A stretch of DNA of 64,000 nt from Siphonodentalium dalli (Eukaryota > Mollusca > Scaphopoda > Gadilida > Siphonodentaliidae): positions 189,895,794-189,959,793 of the forward strand of contig CP136064.1 of assembly GCA_032622095.1 (NCBI GenBank). The letters are read 5' to 3'. This document shows positions 50,534 through 63,090 of the stretch, piece after piece. The notes below the pieces were generated by a model. The model saw only the letters and a program-made list of their open reading frames with translations, searched no databases and was not told the origin of the DNA. Made by a program: the position numbers and the translations under genes. Within the stretch, counting starts at the first letter, position 1. Each line of letters begins with the position of its first letter.

Positions 50534-51200
50534 GTATCATATAGAAAGGTAAAAAACTTGAAAACAAATAATACATAAACGCCTCATATATAGGTAGAAA
50601 GATATATTATTACTCTTCAATCTGAGCACCCCTTCTTCACATCTGCATGTGACTCCGACATGGCCACTTTTGAAAATGTTAAACCGCGGAAGGACAGACA
50701 GGCATTCGAAACAATTGATCAAGATTTCAGTTGATTCGTCAATTTCAACACCTTGTCCTATAACTGTATTTTTTTTACGACAGCTGACAGAAGAACTTTT
50801 GCCATGTATTTCAACATATAAATACATTATATTCTCGAGTCAGTGAAGTCACGATATAAAGCAATTATTTAATGTAGCGATATAATCTGTATGTCGTAAA
50901 TGGCCGACCAGAACCAATTCCTTTTGTCGCCAACTATGAATTGGGTTGTTGGTAACGTGCCCCGTGACTCTGACGCTAGATAAATGTCACATGAATCAAC
51001 GTTGCTTCAGTGAATACAAGAATGAACACCTGGAAGCGAGGTACGCCGGGATACTAAGATTTAAGTTACCCCCGTTTGCCGACAGCCCTCTCCTGAATCG
51101 ATGTTAAAATCTTAAAGATTTCCCGTTCCACTTGACATCAAATCAGTCAAAAGGTCAATCGCCAATTTTCCGTTTACCCGGCGAGTAAATTGTGGAATGT

Positions 51201-51717
51201 TTAAAGATACGGATGGTCAGCGCGATCGGTATTGTTGTTAACAAAGTTACATCCATTAAAACCGCTATAAACATAAATATAGACAGATTTTGATCTTATA
51301 CCAATAATAAATATCGAATAAATAGAATGGTATTGTTAAGATCCTACGCCTTGTTAGTAAACACAAATCATATTATGATACAGTACAGTGTATAAACACC
51401 GGAAGACCCCACTATAAGTCAACTTTGGCTAAAATTGACACCATATTGATTACAACATACCAATATAGCGCTCACTAATCCTCGCCACTCAAGATTTAAG
51501 TTTTGAATGGGTCATCATGAATCATTCTCCCCAAAATATCGCCATAGTGTTGAGTGTTTTTCTTATCGCACACTATGTACGTGCTGTAATATAAACAAAT
51601 TATCGGTTCACACAAAGTGTGTTTTGTGGTATATTATTATATTATTCTGGAAATACATAAGTTGGTAACTTTTATATTAAGATTATAACCTATAACCAAG
51701 TCCACCCGTGCAATTAA
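51201..51717 (-). mobile_element. TTAA MITE, family T4, diverged copy 3
   Basis: It begins TTAAAGATACGGATGGTCAG (inverse of the T4 right end) and ends CCACCCGTGCAATTAA (inverse of the T4 left end). It is 517 bp, close to the 523 and 526 bp of the better copies. Confidence 0.65.
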
Positions 51718-52103
51718 TGGGGAGGGCAAGATGCCAGTTTTGAACCTGGATTTCCATATATGCAAATGTTCAGAGCAAAAGTAATATATCCAGGAGTTGT
51801 CCAGGAGCTGAATCAGATGTACAATTAAACAGACATTACATTTAACTGGAAAGATAACTTATCCACTTTCACAGAATGTGCTTTTTTTAATTCTGGGTTT
51901 TGAAAATGGCACAAAGATGGCTCACATCGAGTGAGTTCTCGCAGTTTTATATAAATAACTCAACCGAAAAAGAGAGCAAACAAGCTCTATATCAGTTTTT
52001 GCCAATTCACTATGAATGACCTGAATCCCGTCCCCATATACATATGACAATTGAGAACACTTAAATGTTTAAATGACTTACTTCGGTCACCATTTTTCAA
52101 GTT

Positions 52104-52680
52104 GTGAAATTTGAACACCAAAATCTCCTAAAACGAATATATTCGATATCCGGGTTTGAAGTATCCGAGATGGGTTATTTGGAGAGCTCGTTAATCCAAT
52201 ATAGACTGCTCATATCTCTGTTAAAAATAATTGTTAAAAACCCATTCATGGAGATGAGTATATATAAGTTTGGTGGAAATCGGCGACTAAAAATTCTTGT
52301 CAATGTTAGTGACCCTCCCCTACCAATTCCTGACCCAAAACGGCACCACATTTGGCGTCTTTAAAATACACGATTAGATTCATGGTATCACGGAGAAGAA
52401 TATGTATATGTTTGGTCGAAATCGGCGCTAAAAATACCTGTTATAAATTTTGGTGCCAATCCTCCCCCTAACACTGACTCGAACGCCACCATTTTTGGCA
52501 TCTTGATACCACACAATTAGACTCATGATTTCATATATATGATTATGTATAAGTTTGGTGGAAATCGACCACAAAAAATGTCATCGATTTTCTTGCACCT
52601 CCCCTTTGGAGCCATCTATATATGTGGTTCCCCCGTTAATTTCTATAGAACGCAGACAGACAGACATATATATAACTATA
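52104..52680 (+). mobile_element. Pearl-like element (decayed) with GACA tail
   Basis: Three monomers share ATATAAGTTTGGTGGAAATCGG-type words (52260, 52410, 52550) about 150 bases apart, then GAACGCAGACAGACAGACAT. The same kind of monomer-plus-microsatellite order as at 2520-3360. Confidence 0.55.
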
Positions 52681-52789
52681 TTATCAACGAGACAATGCAA
52701 CAGTTTTGTTTCTGTTCACATTCACTCAACCCCCTTGAACCAGATCTAAATGGCCAAGCCCAGGATGTTTCATTTGGACATACCCTTGG

Positions 52790-53045
52790 GTTGGAATTTT
52801 CTAACTGTTACCCAAACCTTTCGTCTATTGGAAATTTCCAATCTGACACCCCCTCAGATTATAATGTTCCCAAATGAGGAAAACCCATTCCGGTCTAAAA
52901 TTTTGACCAAAGCAGAAATATAGGCCACTGTTGGTCTAAAAACAACAAAATCAAACTATTTTCAAACTACCAGAACATTCCAACCTATTTTGCAACTGTT
53001 GGTTGTTGTGTCAGTCGTGAAATTACCAACAGTTACTGTTGAACA
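52790..53045 (+). mobile_element. hAT-family fragment (3' half)
   Basis: Aligns with the right half of 58864-60038: GGTTGGAATTTTCTAACTG, AAAATTTTGACCAAA, AATCAAACTATTTTCAAACT, CCAGAACATTCCAACCTA. Both ends are lost. Confidence 0.55.
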
Positions 53046-54219
53046 TTTTGACCAACACCGAGTCGCTATATCCCTGTATATAATTTACGTTTTTCTTGCC
53101 ATTTATATATGAAACATAAAAAGACATTTCTGCTTCACTGTGTGGCTCACCCCTTGTTGAAAAGAATGACTTAGATGGTAAGCTATCCCTGGTCCGTCGC
53201 CATGAAGTCGGAAAAAAGAAGGATGCTGTGAATAAAGAACTAAGCATAATTGTCACCGATGTTTTTTTTATTATCAATTTTGTGATCTCCGTAATGTTTT
53301 ACCGAGATCTGACGGTGGACAAGAGGTCAACGTTGATGTTTCACCGCATACCAATCTGTATCTGATGTGGGATCGGGTTTCCACTGATTTGCAAATCCAC
53401 ACGTTGGATGCATGTTTATTGAATTATCTTCGTCCGCCATCCCCCCGTTTCGTGTTTTGTTACCGGTCTTAATCTATTGGACATCCCGCAAGGTTTGACC
53501 AGAACAATACTGTGTTGGTCAAAGTAGTTCTGAGGTGGTCGCTCTTGGTCGAGCGTCCCCAACGACGAACTGAGTAAACTCGATGGGGAAATGAGTTTGT
53601 GATGCCATATCAAATCTCCACATGAGTAAACAATTATATCAAAAGAATGGAATCTACAGAAATGAGCCGAGCGTTAATTGCCGAACACGTTCAACGTGTT
53701 CTGTCGATGATGGTTCGTTTTTGTCAACATTTGAGTTGACCGATATATTGAAAATTGCCCACGCCAACGCGACAAAGAGTGCATGAGTCCACGACTGCTT
53801 TTGGGTAATTCGTTTCCAACAAATGGCACTTTAGCATCCGTTATCCAGGATGTCAACAGAGGAAGGATAGAAGAGTCAACACGTCCCAGTAGCACCAAAC
53901 CCCATTGTAGACAACATACAGAAGGTTTATTTCTATGTGTTATATCTTCATATATCTCACAAACAACAAAGTCGTATAGTTGGCGTTTTGTCATTTGTCG
54001 AGGTACACATGCTACGTGAATATGGTATTTTTGTTGTTTGAAAATATTAGATACCTCGATCAACTTTTATGTATTTTTCGATTTGCTTGGCATTTTTCCT
54101 TAAAAAAAACAACTGTTTTTGGTCTGATGTAAGTGAAAGCAGACATTAGCAAGAAGAATAACCACACGAGAATCAATGGACTCAGATAATAAACTGAACA
54201 ATTACCGGAAAATACCCAC
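53046..54219. other. No recognisable gene
   Basis: Somewhat less AT-rich than its surroundings, with open frames of 65-129 codons on both strands (for example 53674-54063 minus and 53783-54019 plus). None has a domain I recognise. It could be a worn transposon interior. Confidence 0.4.
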
Positions 54220-54680
54220 TTAATGATACTGTTAGCGTTGGTGATGGGTATTGCTATTAAATAGTGACATCCGTTAAAACCGCCATAAACAGAAATAATG
54301 TTATATAATATACACAACTTGTTCTTATACCAATCATAAATATCGCGTAAATTACATGTTATTATCGTGCTAATACTCTGTGTACAAACGTCTTTTTATG
54401 TAAACAAACAGTACGTAAAGAGTATGCAACAAGCAAAACACTCAACACCGGGATACCCCACTGAAGGAACTTTGGTTAGAAATGCCATCAAGTTGTTTAC
54501 ATCATACCAGTATAGCGCTCGCTAATACTCGCCTCTCAAGATTTCGGAGTTGAATGGGTGACCGTGAATCATTATGCGAAAACAAAATCGCCATGGTGTT
54601 GGGTGTTTTGCTTATCGCTCACTATTTACGTGCTGTATATAGACAAACTCTCGGCTCCCACACACAGTGTCAGTCGACAT
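54220..54680 (-). mobile_element. TTAA MITE, family T4, diverged copy 4 (truncated)
   Basis: It starts TTAATGATACTGTTAGCGTT and runs parallel to copy 3 (shared GTTAAAACCGCCATAAACA, AGTATAGCGCTCGCTAAT, TTATCGCTCACTAT). The far TTAA end was not found. Confidence 0.55.
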
Positions 54681-55329
54681 AAATTTCGACTCAGTATTTC
54701 ATATAAATTCATCTGAGTCGAACAGGACTGGCCGGAAAGCTATTTCCAGACTTGGGGACATACCAGGAAATTCCTTGTTTTTATTGGAAGCGGTACCAGA
54801 AACCGCTAACCCCGATTGGCTAACCGATAACAGCTGCGCGTGTCCCGTAAAAATAGATCAGGTGTCATCTGTATACGGCGAACGCAATAGTCGTTTAACT
54901 CGGTCACGTGGCACTGATTTAAAGTTAGTTTTAATAGTCGTATTGATTTTGACCAGCTGCTTTATTAAAGAAAAACACTTTTGACAAATGGCATGATTCT
55001 GATCGGCGGCGAAATAACCGATGCCGATATTCAGTGTTCTGTAAATCTCTGCCTCTCGTAACATTCCAATACAACCGCATAAATTATTCCTTATTTTGGA
55101 ATGTCTGTGACATCAGTATGACGTCACGATATTGGGGGAAGCCCATTGTTCTGGAAATGGGTTTTTACATGAATTCGTATCGACGTAATATTATTACGCC
55201 ACCATGTGGTGTTTCTAGTGTGGCTGTTTTTCATATTCAGTGGTAGTCTCCAATTCTGTGGTCGAGTGGGCGAAGAATTTTTTTTTTGTACCTTACTCAA
55301 ATCGTACCGATAGAATCACATAGATGCTG

Positions 55330-55570
55330 AAATTGTAAAGTTAACGCCACCGGTGTATAATATGTTTTTGAAAATATGACTCAATCGTATCGATAGTCAG
55401 GACAGGCTGAAATTGTAATCTTAAAGTCACCGGTGTAATAATATGTTGTTGAAAATATAAATAATCTGATAGCCTGAAAATAATATATAACCCATTGGGA
55501 GCCCCCTGGTATAGTGAGGTGAATTATGGGTAAGCCCCCTGGTGTAGTGAGGTGAATTATGGGTAATATT
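55330..55570 (+). repeat. Two short tandem duplications
   Basis: An about 100-bp unit (GCTGAAATTGTAA.., CACCGGTGTA, AATATGTT.TTGAAAATAT) occurs twice at 55330-55462, and a 34-bp unit (AGCCCCCTGGT.TAGTGAGGTG) twice at 55500-55566. Confidence 0.75.
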
Positions 55571-55844
55571 ATGCCTGTTCTATTGTGATAACCGCCATCT
55601 TTTATCTTCTGGAATTATCGGCGTGTTTTATGAAAATGTCACCAAGATTTCTCCACTCGATTCTTTTAAAATGCACCATAATCGGTCAAATTCTTTTGAT
55701 AATTCTATCTAAATACATCTTAGCTACTATTCGGATCTGCTTTCCCGGTCGAAAAAGGTTTAGTTTGACCAAAACGGCTATTGACAAAAGTTTGTTTATA
55801 AAATAGCGTACTCGATAAGCCCGTAGTACGGCCGTACATGCTGT

Positions 55845-56210
55845 AAATTTGTTATCGAAAACAAATTCAATTTCTTCTATCTAAAACATAATTACGCGCT
55901 GGACTCTGTCATTTTAAGAATATATAAGTATTACACACAGACACACGAATTCTCAACTCAAAATTTTGAAAAAGGACAGTTTTATCGACATAAATCGATT
56001 TTAATTGCAAATCCCATGTTAAATTTTATCATCGAAAAAAATTCATTTCTTCCACCTAAAACATAATTATGTGCTGTATCCTATCATTTTAGGAATATAT
56101 ACGTATCCCACTCAGACACACCAAGTCTCAGCTTAAAATTTTGAAAAATAAGAGATTTATCAACATAAATCGATTTGTATGGCAGATCCCATGTTAAATA
56201 AATTTTAGGG
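55845..56210 (+). repeat. Tandem duplication, about 178-bp unit x 2
   Basis: Both units carry ATCTAAAACATAATTA-like, ACACAGACACAC-like, TCAAAATTTTGAAAAA and ACATAAATCGATTTTAATTG-like words in the same order. Confidence 0.7.
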
Positions 56211-56219
56211 CCCTTCAAA

Positions 56220-57130
56220 TGTTTTCTGAGCTGTTCCATATTGGGCACCAGAGTCCATATTTGACTGGTTCTACATGATAATTGTGCAACAGTACAGTCG
56301 CGTTACTTTATATGTCAACATTGGTCATTATATATCACTCGACAAATTTATTTCGGTCTATCGTATCAACCCCTATTTCCCCCGCGTAGCCTGACTAAGT
56401 GTCAACATTGGTCTTTATCGCTCCACTAATTTGTATCATTTCATCGGTATGAATTCCATATCCAATTATCCACATATAACCAACCCAATCTCTAATCCCA
56501 GTCCAATTTATTTATTTTTTTCATCGCTATAGTCACGTTACGAAATATTTTATTGCGTGATACTTGTACTTATATGTCTATGGTATTACTATAGTATACC
56601 GTATACGTATATCAATTGCTATTCCTTTCTATATAATTCTGGTGCCATCTATAGAGATAGAGATAATTTCCGACCCCCCCCCCAATTTTATATCATTGCT
56701 GCTTTAGTACAGTCGCGATGCATTACATGGCAACATCGCTCCACTAATTTATGTCAGTTCATCGGTACGAACCCCTTTTTCTCCGAGTCCATATAACCAA
56801 CCCAACATCTTATCCCGGCCTAAATTATTATTTTTATTTTCATCGGTATAGTTGTGTTACATACATATTTTTATCATTTGATTCTAATTTGTATTGTACC
56901 ACTATAGAAGTCCATAAATGACTATTCTGGCACTATATAGAGATGACTAAGATTCTGACACCCCCCTATTTTATAACCTTGTTGCAACAGTAGAGTTGAG
57001 ATGCATAATATGTCAACATTGGTCGTTATCGCTCTACAAATTTATATCGGTTCAACCCTTAGTTCCCTGTAATGGCCACCCCTCCCTCAATTTATTTTTT
57101 CATTTGTATTATATTGTACACATTTTATCT
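56220..57130 (+). repeat. Diverged tandem repeat, about 280-420 bp unit x 3
   Basis: Recurring order: ACAGTCGCG (56293, 56710; decayed at 56990), TCAACATTGGTC, ATCGCTCCACTAATTT, TTCATCGGTA.GAA, ATATAACCAACCCAA and CTGGTGCCATCTATAGAGAT. AT-rich and non-coding. Confidence 0.6.
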
Positions 57131-57357
57131 CTTATAACTTTTGCTTCAACGCGCCGAGTTCTGCTGCAGACAATACAAAACTGACAACATATTGAAATGT
57201 AAGCAGGCTTCAAGCTCATATTATCCAAGAAAAACTCTGGCTACATCAGAAATTTGTGTATAAGGTGTACTCGCATTTGTTGCGTTAAAAACCAAAGGTC
57301 CCAAGTCAAGGTCCAAATCCCCAACAAACTGATGTGAGGTTTAACTCCATCTACATA

Positions 57358-57754
57358 CAGTAATGTCCAAAGTAATTGATCACTTAACCACAGCAGAATT
57401 ATGGGTAATTTTTCAAGATTTTAAATCCTGAAAAATTACCCATAATTCTGCTGTGGTTAATTGGTCAATTACTTTAGGCATTACTGTAGCCCATATAAGG
57501 ATGTGAGGTCTAATGATAACTCCATCCACATACAGTAATGTCCAAAGTAATTGACCACTTAACCACAGCAGAATTGTGGGTAATTTTTCCGGATTTTAAA
57601 TCCTGAAAAATTACCTATAATTCTGCTGTGGTTAAGTGGTCAATTACTTTGGGCATTACTGTATCCCATATAAGGATGTGAGGTCTAATGATAACTCCAT
57701 CTACATACAGTAATGTCCAAAGTAATTGACCACTTAACCACAGCAGAATTATGG
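57358..57754 (+). repeat. 175-bp tandem array of palindromic units
   Basis: Units start at 57358, 57533 and 57708, exactly 175 bases apart. Each full unit is a 129-bp palindrome (CAGTAATGTCCAAAGTAATT .. inverse) with CCACAGCAGAATTATGGGTA arms and an AAAATCC loop, then a 46-bp spacer (CCCATATAAGGATGTGAGGT). The third unit stops after its left arm. The palindrome has TA on both sides, like a Tc1/mariner MITE that was later amplified in tandem. Confidence 0.9.
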
Positions 57755-58860
57755 CGTTCAATATGGTCTACCTAATTCTGCTCCAAAAACATGTATATTG
57801 AATATATGGATGTTTATTGGGGGGAAACCGATTATTTCAATGATATTTTCATTAACTGGGATCCAAAAACCGACCTACGGGAGCGCGCTTCGCGCGCGAC
57901 TGTTTCTTAAGTATATGTGCATATTTAATAAGTCAACAATTGGAATCACAACAGATAAGATTGGCGGGGGTCCATTCCGCTTGCGCGATCTGTCCATCAA
58001 AACATATTTAGACATCTCAAGACACGTAAGACCCAATAACTTAATATACAGAATAGATACATCTATTGCCTGAGTGACTAATATTTATATTTGTTACAAT
58101 GGGGTCAAATAGTTGCGAAGCCAGCACCACAATTCTTTCACTCCATAGTAAATATTAAAACAACTTCTAAAGAATTATTTATTTACCTTATATTTGGTAT
58201 GGAGCCTCCTTGGTTTACTGGAGTTCAGATTTGTTAACATCACGTCACCAAGTCAATTACTTGCGAAGCCACAGCCATAGTAATTCTCAAAACAACTTCT
58301 TAAGAACAATTGACCAGGTCAGTCGCGCAATTATTGGAAGAGCCACGGTCAATCATTTTTTTTTAAACCAAATTTTACATTTAAATTATTCCTTTATTTA
58401 ACCAACAAAAAAAATTAAATGAGAAAATTAACTTTTACTACTCGCTAAATTTTATCTTTTAATTATTTCATTTAAATTTTATACTAAAATAAAAAAATAT
58501 ACAGTCCCAGTATTTACAGTATACTAAGTTCAAGTCTTTATAATCTGTTGAGTAATAATCATTTACTTGCTTTGTTAGTAATAATTTGAAGGATTACTTG
58601 TTTAAACGCAATTGTTAGCAAAATATTTTATGTATTTTTTATAATTTCTATTTATATGTAATACTATAATCTTGGTGGCGTTACCATTTCTGACTATGGT
58701 TTTCTTGTAATTATTACGGAGATGTTTACATCGACTGACACAGTGTGTGTTTTGTGGATATCAAATACACCTAGCGGGGAATCTAATTCAAATCTTGTGC
58801 TTTAGTAACTAGGATCATAATCACACTTAATTTGTTTGCATTTTTCAGACAACACCACAA
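57755..58860. other. AT-rich sequence without a gene
   Basis: Holds a loose duplication around 58115-58170 and 58260-58310 (CGAAGCCA.AGCC, TAGTAA..TCAAAACAACTTCT.AAGAA). From 58370 to 58700 it is almost all A and T. Confidence 0.5.
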
Positions 58861-58863
58861 ACT

Positions 58864-60038
58864 CAGGGATGTGGCTAGAGGGTCTCCACTGGGGGGGTGT
58901 CCACCTTGGGAATTTCCAACTAACTGCCCCCCCCCCCCCCTTGAGTCGGAATCACACCAACACAACTTTTTGCATAATTCCATTTGCACCCCCCCCCCCC
59001 CCCTTGAGTCGAAATCGCACCAACACAACTGTTTGCATAATTCCATTTGCACCCCCCTTGTACCTCATGCTCAGGCCTAATTTCCTATATATAAGCCATG
59101 CTTCTATTTTTCCAGTATGAGAACATTAAGATATTTTAACCTGAAAATTGCCCCCCAAAAAAACAACTAGTGATCTAATTCCAGACAAATGCACACAGCT
59201 ACCGACAACAGACCAGGAAACACCGGGCCGACCATGGTTGTTTGGCCCGGTGTGAGAAAATTTTGAAAACTATATACAAGAAAATCGCAAATCCTAGCAT
59301 CTAGACTGGCCTCAACTGAAGCTTTCCTAGTGTTGGAAATTTCAAATCTCATGCTCCCCCTCAGGTTGGAAAATTCTTCAACTGATGACCATTTATGTCT
59401 ACAAGTTTGACCAAATGTAGTAAAATATTGTTTTGCTAAACTAATTAGCAGTTTTGTATTGGCCATGTGGATGGGGCAATGACACACCGGGCCGACCATG
59501 GTTCGGCCCGGTGTGCGAATTTTTTTTAATCTGAACAAGAAAATCGCAAAATCCTAACATCTAGACTAGCCTCAAGCCTTCCTACTGTTGGAAATTTCAA
59601 ACCCTACACCTACACTTAGGTTGGAAAATTTCCAACTGATGACAATTCCAATGACAATGTTGACCAATTGTATGACAATATTGTTTTCTTATATTAACTA
59701 GAAGTTTTTGACTGGCCACGGGGGAGGGACCAGGACACAAGCTTTCCAAGTGTTGGAAATTTCCAACCTGTCACCCCCCTAAGGTTGGAAAATTTCCAAC
59801 TGATGTCCATTTCTGTCAAAAATTTTGACAAAAAATAGGAACATATGCAAATATTGGTCGAAAAACAATAAATTCCCCCAATAAATTGTTTTATAATCAA
59901 ACTACAAGAACATTTTCAACCTACTGTTGGTGTGAAATTTCGTTGTGGCAGGTATGAAATTTCCAACTATTGAAAATATAGCTCTCTGCTGGGGGGGGGG
60001 GTGAGACACCCCCACACCCCCCTCTGGCCACATCCCTG
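58864..60038 (+). mobile_element. Non-autonomous hAT element with 8-bp target duplication
   Basis: The 19-base end CAGGGATGTGGCTAGAGGG is repeated inverted at 60020-60038 with one change. The flanks are the same 8-mer CACAAACT at 58856-58863 and 60039-60046: an exact 8-bp target duplication, the mark of hAT transposition. CAGGGATG is also the typical start of hAT ends. The 1175 bp hold two 63-bp units with C-tracts (58924-59045), about three internal units with TTGGAAATTTCCAAC, and two ACCGGGC/GCCCGGT hairpins (59220, 59484). No transposase frame is present, so it depends on an autonomous relative elsewhere. Confidence 0.88.
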
Positions 60039-60275
60039 CACAAACTCCACTACAAGCGTTAAAGACATATCATGTGCTTATTTCACTATACTTAAAACTG
60101 GCATTTTACGACTCAGCCACTACACCCATTTTAAGAATGCGACATTAAACAATGGATGTACCTTTTCTTAAAACACAACATCTGAACTACCGGCACGCAC
60201 ACATACACAGTCCGCCAATCGTCCCGAACACATCGCCGATAACAAACGAGAGTTCGCCAACGAGAGTCACTATGT

Positions 60276-60755
60276 TTGATTTATAGTGAAAAAAAGAAAA
60301 CGATCAGTGGAAATAAAATACAAACGTATAGATTATTCAAGTCAAAGGATGAAATTGAACCATACATTGTCAATGCGCGATCTGGCAAAGCGAGAATTCT
60401 ATTCGCAAGATTGAGAATCAGTAATCATCGACTACAAATCGAAAAAGGGAGACACAAACAGCCCCCAAAACCTGCGAGAGAAAGATTGTGTTCTGCGTGT
60501 AATTCAAAACAAATTGAATCAGAATATCATTTCATCTTAGAATGTCAGTCATACGAAAGTATTCGTGAAGCTTATTAATGGACATAATTGCAACGTGCCC
60601 TCATTTCTTAGAAATGACAAATTATGAGAAGTTCAGATTTATTATGCAGAATGAACAAATTGCAACCGTTAACGTTATATGCGATATGATCCGGTCTTTC
60701 TTCACTATTCGAGACAATATACATATATCTAATAAAAGCAAGTATACCTGAGATT
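60276..60755 (+). pseudogene. LINE reverse-transcriptase C-terminal fragment
   Basis: The frame 60276-60578 encodes YRLFKSKDEIEPYI, LRISNHRLQIEKGRHK and a zinc-knuckle-like CSACNSKQIESEYHFILEC. Cys-x-x-Cys..Glu-x-x-x-His-Phe-x-x-x-Cys before the end is characteristic of non-LTR retrotransposon polymerase C-termini in animals. After a stop the coding trace goes on in another frame (CPHFLEMTNYEKFRFIMQNE..IRSFFTIRD), the usual final helix. So the copy is frameshifted and cannot be active. It lies about 240 bases right of the hAT element. Confidence 0.75.
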
Positions 60756-60877
60756 TTATGACAGTACATTCACGAGAACGTATATGCATATCGTATGTGA
60801 TTACTCATGTTAAATTATTCCTTATGTTGATATATGTTGTATTTATTATATGTGCAACTGCCCATTGGGTGTATTTT

Positions 60878-60988
60878 GCATTAAATTACGTTGTGTTCTG
60901 GCAATTTTGATACAAAGATCATTAAAATACTTGCTTTGAGCAAGTTTATTAGATGTGTGTCCCAGCGGAGTGTTTCACATCATTTTAA
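60878..60988 (-). repeat. T5-family fragment
   Basis: On the minus strand it reads TTAAAATGATGTGAAACACT, then CTTGCTCAAAGCAAGTATTT, alignable with about 110 bases of the T5 copy at 27442-27739. It has only one end. Confidence 0.5.
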
Positions 60989-61030
60989 CAGTCTTAGACA
61001 TTTATCATGTGTTTCAAATTGTCATCACAT

Positions 61031-63090
61031 TTAAGCGATATTAACGCTCTTTATTGTTACCATATCAGTAATATGATGAACATGAACGCTCTTTTGTTGA
61101 TTCCTGTTGACGACTTGTTCTATGATTTGAATAGGTCATATTCTTGCAAACAATATCCATATCGAATATTTAGCGGACCCGGATTGCAGTATATATGCCA
61201 AAAGAGAACACAACTCAGTGAAAATAAGTGCCTTAAATCGTGCTGTTAAAGGCACGGGCGGCGTTGGTTTCAGAAATATTCATATTCGTTCAAATCGCCA
61301 TCAACGGAAGGAATATTAAAATATATATAGTTTTGTTCATATGTCAAACATAATCAGCGCGTAAATAGTATATTGTCGACAAGACGTACGATGTTGTACG
61401 TAAACAAGAACTTTCTCGTGTTACGTAAGTTTTGCTTCTGTTTACACAACAGCGCAATTCTATTGGTTAATCACACACAAATGATATAAACGCTCTTTAT
61501 TATTTACATATCAGGAAAACAGTAACAAATAGCGCTCTTTATGTTTACCATATCCGGATCTAAACAAAGCCAGGTTCTGTAACGTTTTTTTGCTTTTGTT
61601 TACATAACAAATGAAAAACATTTGACAATAACATACTGTTTATGCGATATTTCTGATTGGTATAAGAACAAGGTCTGTCTATATTTTACTATTATTTCTG
61701 TTAATGGCGGTTTTTGACGCAGCTGAATATTTTAACAGCATACCCACCGCCAACGTTGCCCCCATCTTTAACGTATCAATGTTAACGTTTCCAGACCAAA
61801 CTCACAAACAAAACAAAACAGATTCACAATCCGGGAAGTCATTGTTCGTCGATTGATAATATGCATATAACTACTTTGAATGTTTCAGGACAAGGTGCAT
61901 CTATTAGCAAAATCAACTGTACCTCACCGACAACTGCAGACAACATTACTATAATTACCCTCACAAAAGCTGCATGGTTTGGCAACTTGATGAACATCTG
62001 CCTCAACTACAGCTGGAAGTGGCGCTTCTGTGTCTCAAAGTCAGAGAGTTCCGTTGTCGTATACAATGAATCGAAACAACAACACACAAGCCAACACAGA
62101 TCGTGTTTCTTGGGAGTGACACAATCGATGAAAATACCGACTGTCGCCATCTGGACATTTCATAAGGAAAATTCGGCAACACTGTTTATCGTGCTACAAA
62201 TATCTCTGAAGAGTTGAGAAAAACATACTTTTCTATCGTTGGAAAGAAATCCTTAAGTATGTGCACCACTCTCAAAATGAATAATCTCCTATATACACAC
62301 GGTTATGCTTACAAAGGCGCTTTATGGCTCTGAACTCCTATATCAACAGACAACAGACGACAATGCTCTCTATATACATAATTGGAAATGGTTTCCGTAC
62401 CTGTAAAGAGCACATCCAGAATCTTCCAACAAGGGCGAGTACAAACCTCTCACTCAGTCTCATGTGAGTTCTACCGATGAGTCACCAACTACACACATGA
62501 GAAAACTTCTCTTCCTCAGCGAACTTATCCACTTGCCTGCGACTCGAGACTCCTTTGCGAATTTTCCTGAAAAACCTCTATATATGCACCATTTATTCAA
62601 TGCGAATACCACCGGTTATGTGAAAGACATCATCGATGTTCTAGAAATGTACAACCTGTCTTCTTATCATTAAGAATTCATATCGTCTGGACCATTCCCA
62701 AAAGAAGACAATTTGGAAACAACTCGTCAATTCGACCGCGAGAGCTCACTATATATAGTCAACGTGATGCATGGACTTCAGCAGTGGGCACCATCCATGT
62801 TCGCTCTGCAAATCTTCTCCTTATTCACAACCAGCATGCATCTCTCAATCTGGAGTTTGCACTTCTCGCTGCCCATTAATTCTAACAAGAGTTTGGAACT
62901 AAAAATCTTGATATATATTGCTGTTCGAGAACAATACCCGATGCATGTTGTGTGGCCAGTGGCCACATATATAGCAATGAAATTAGACATATTATGTACT
63001 GACTCGTGTAGATCTGCCACCATGTACAGACTCCGATATAATTATGGACAGGTGTATGGTTATCGATAGCTTGGATATCCAAATATCCAG
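61031..63090 (+). pseudogene. Decayed LINE reverse transcriptase, split by a MITE
   Basis: Order on the plus strand: a piece with FYDLNRSYSCKQ (61031-61245), the T4 MITE (61246-61771), then from 61861 a frame with ADNITIITLT (a ruined YADD catalytic box), KWRFCVSKSESSVVVYNE (the following RT thumb-side block) and, in shifting frames, KALYGSELL (62310), HIQNLPTRA (62407) and KDIIDVLEMYNLSS (62623), and CMLCGQ near 62938. These blocks stand in the order of a mollusc-type non-LTR polymerase. Many stops and frameshifts show it is dead. The clade (CR1/L2-like or other) is uncertain. Confidence 0.65.
61246..61771 (+). mobile_element. TTAA MITE, family T4, copy 2 (inserted in a LINE)
   Basis: 526 bp from TTAAAGGCACGGGCGGCGTT to TTGCCCCCATCTTTAA. 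The sequence on both sides (61031-61245 and from 61772) matches a second LINE fragment at 63318-63600 in one continuous run, so this element interrupts the LINE. Confidence 0.8.

Noticed and set aside
53674-54063. 129-codon minus-strand frame
   Set aside because: No domain recognised, an equally open frame runs on the other strand, and no splice or promoter context was seen.
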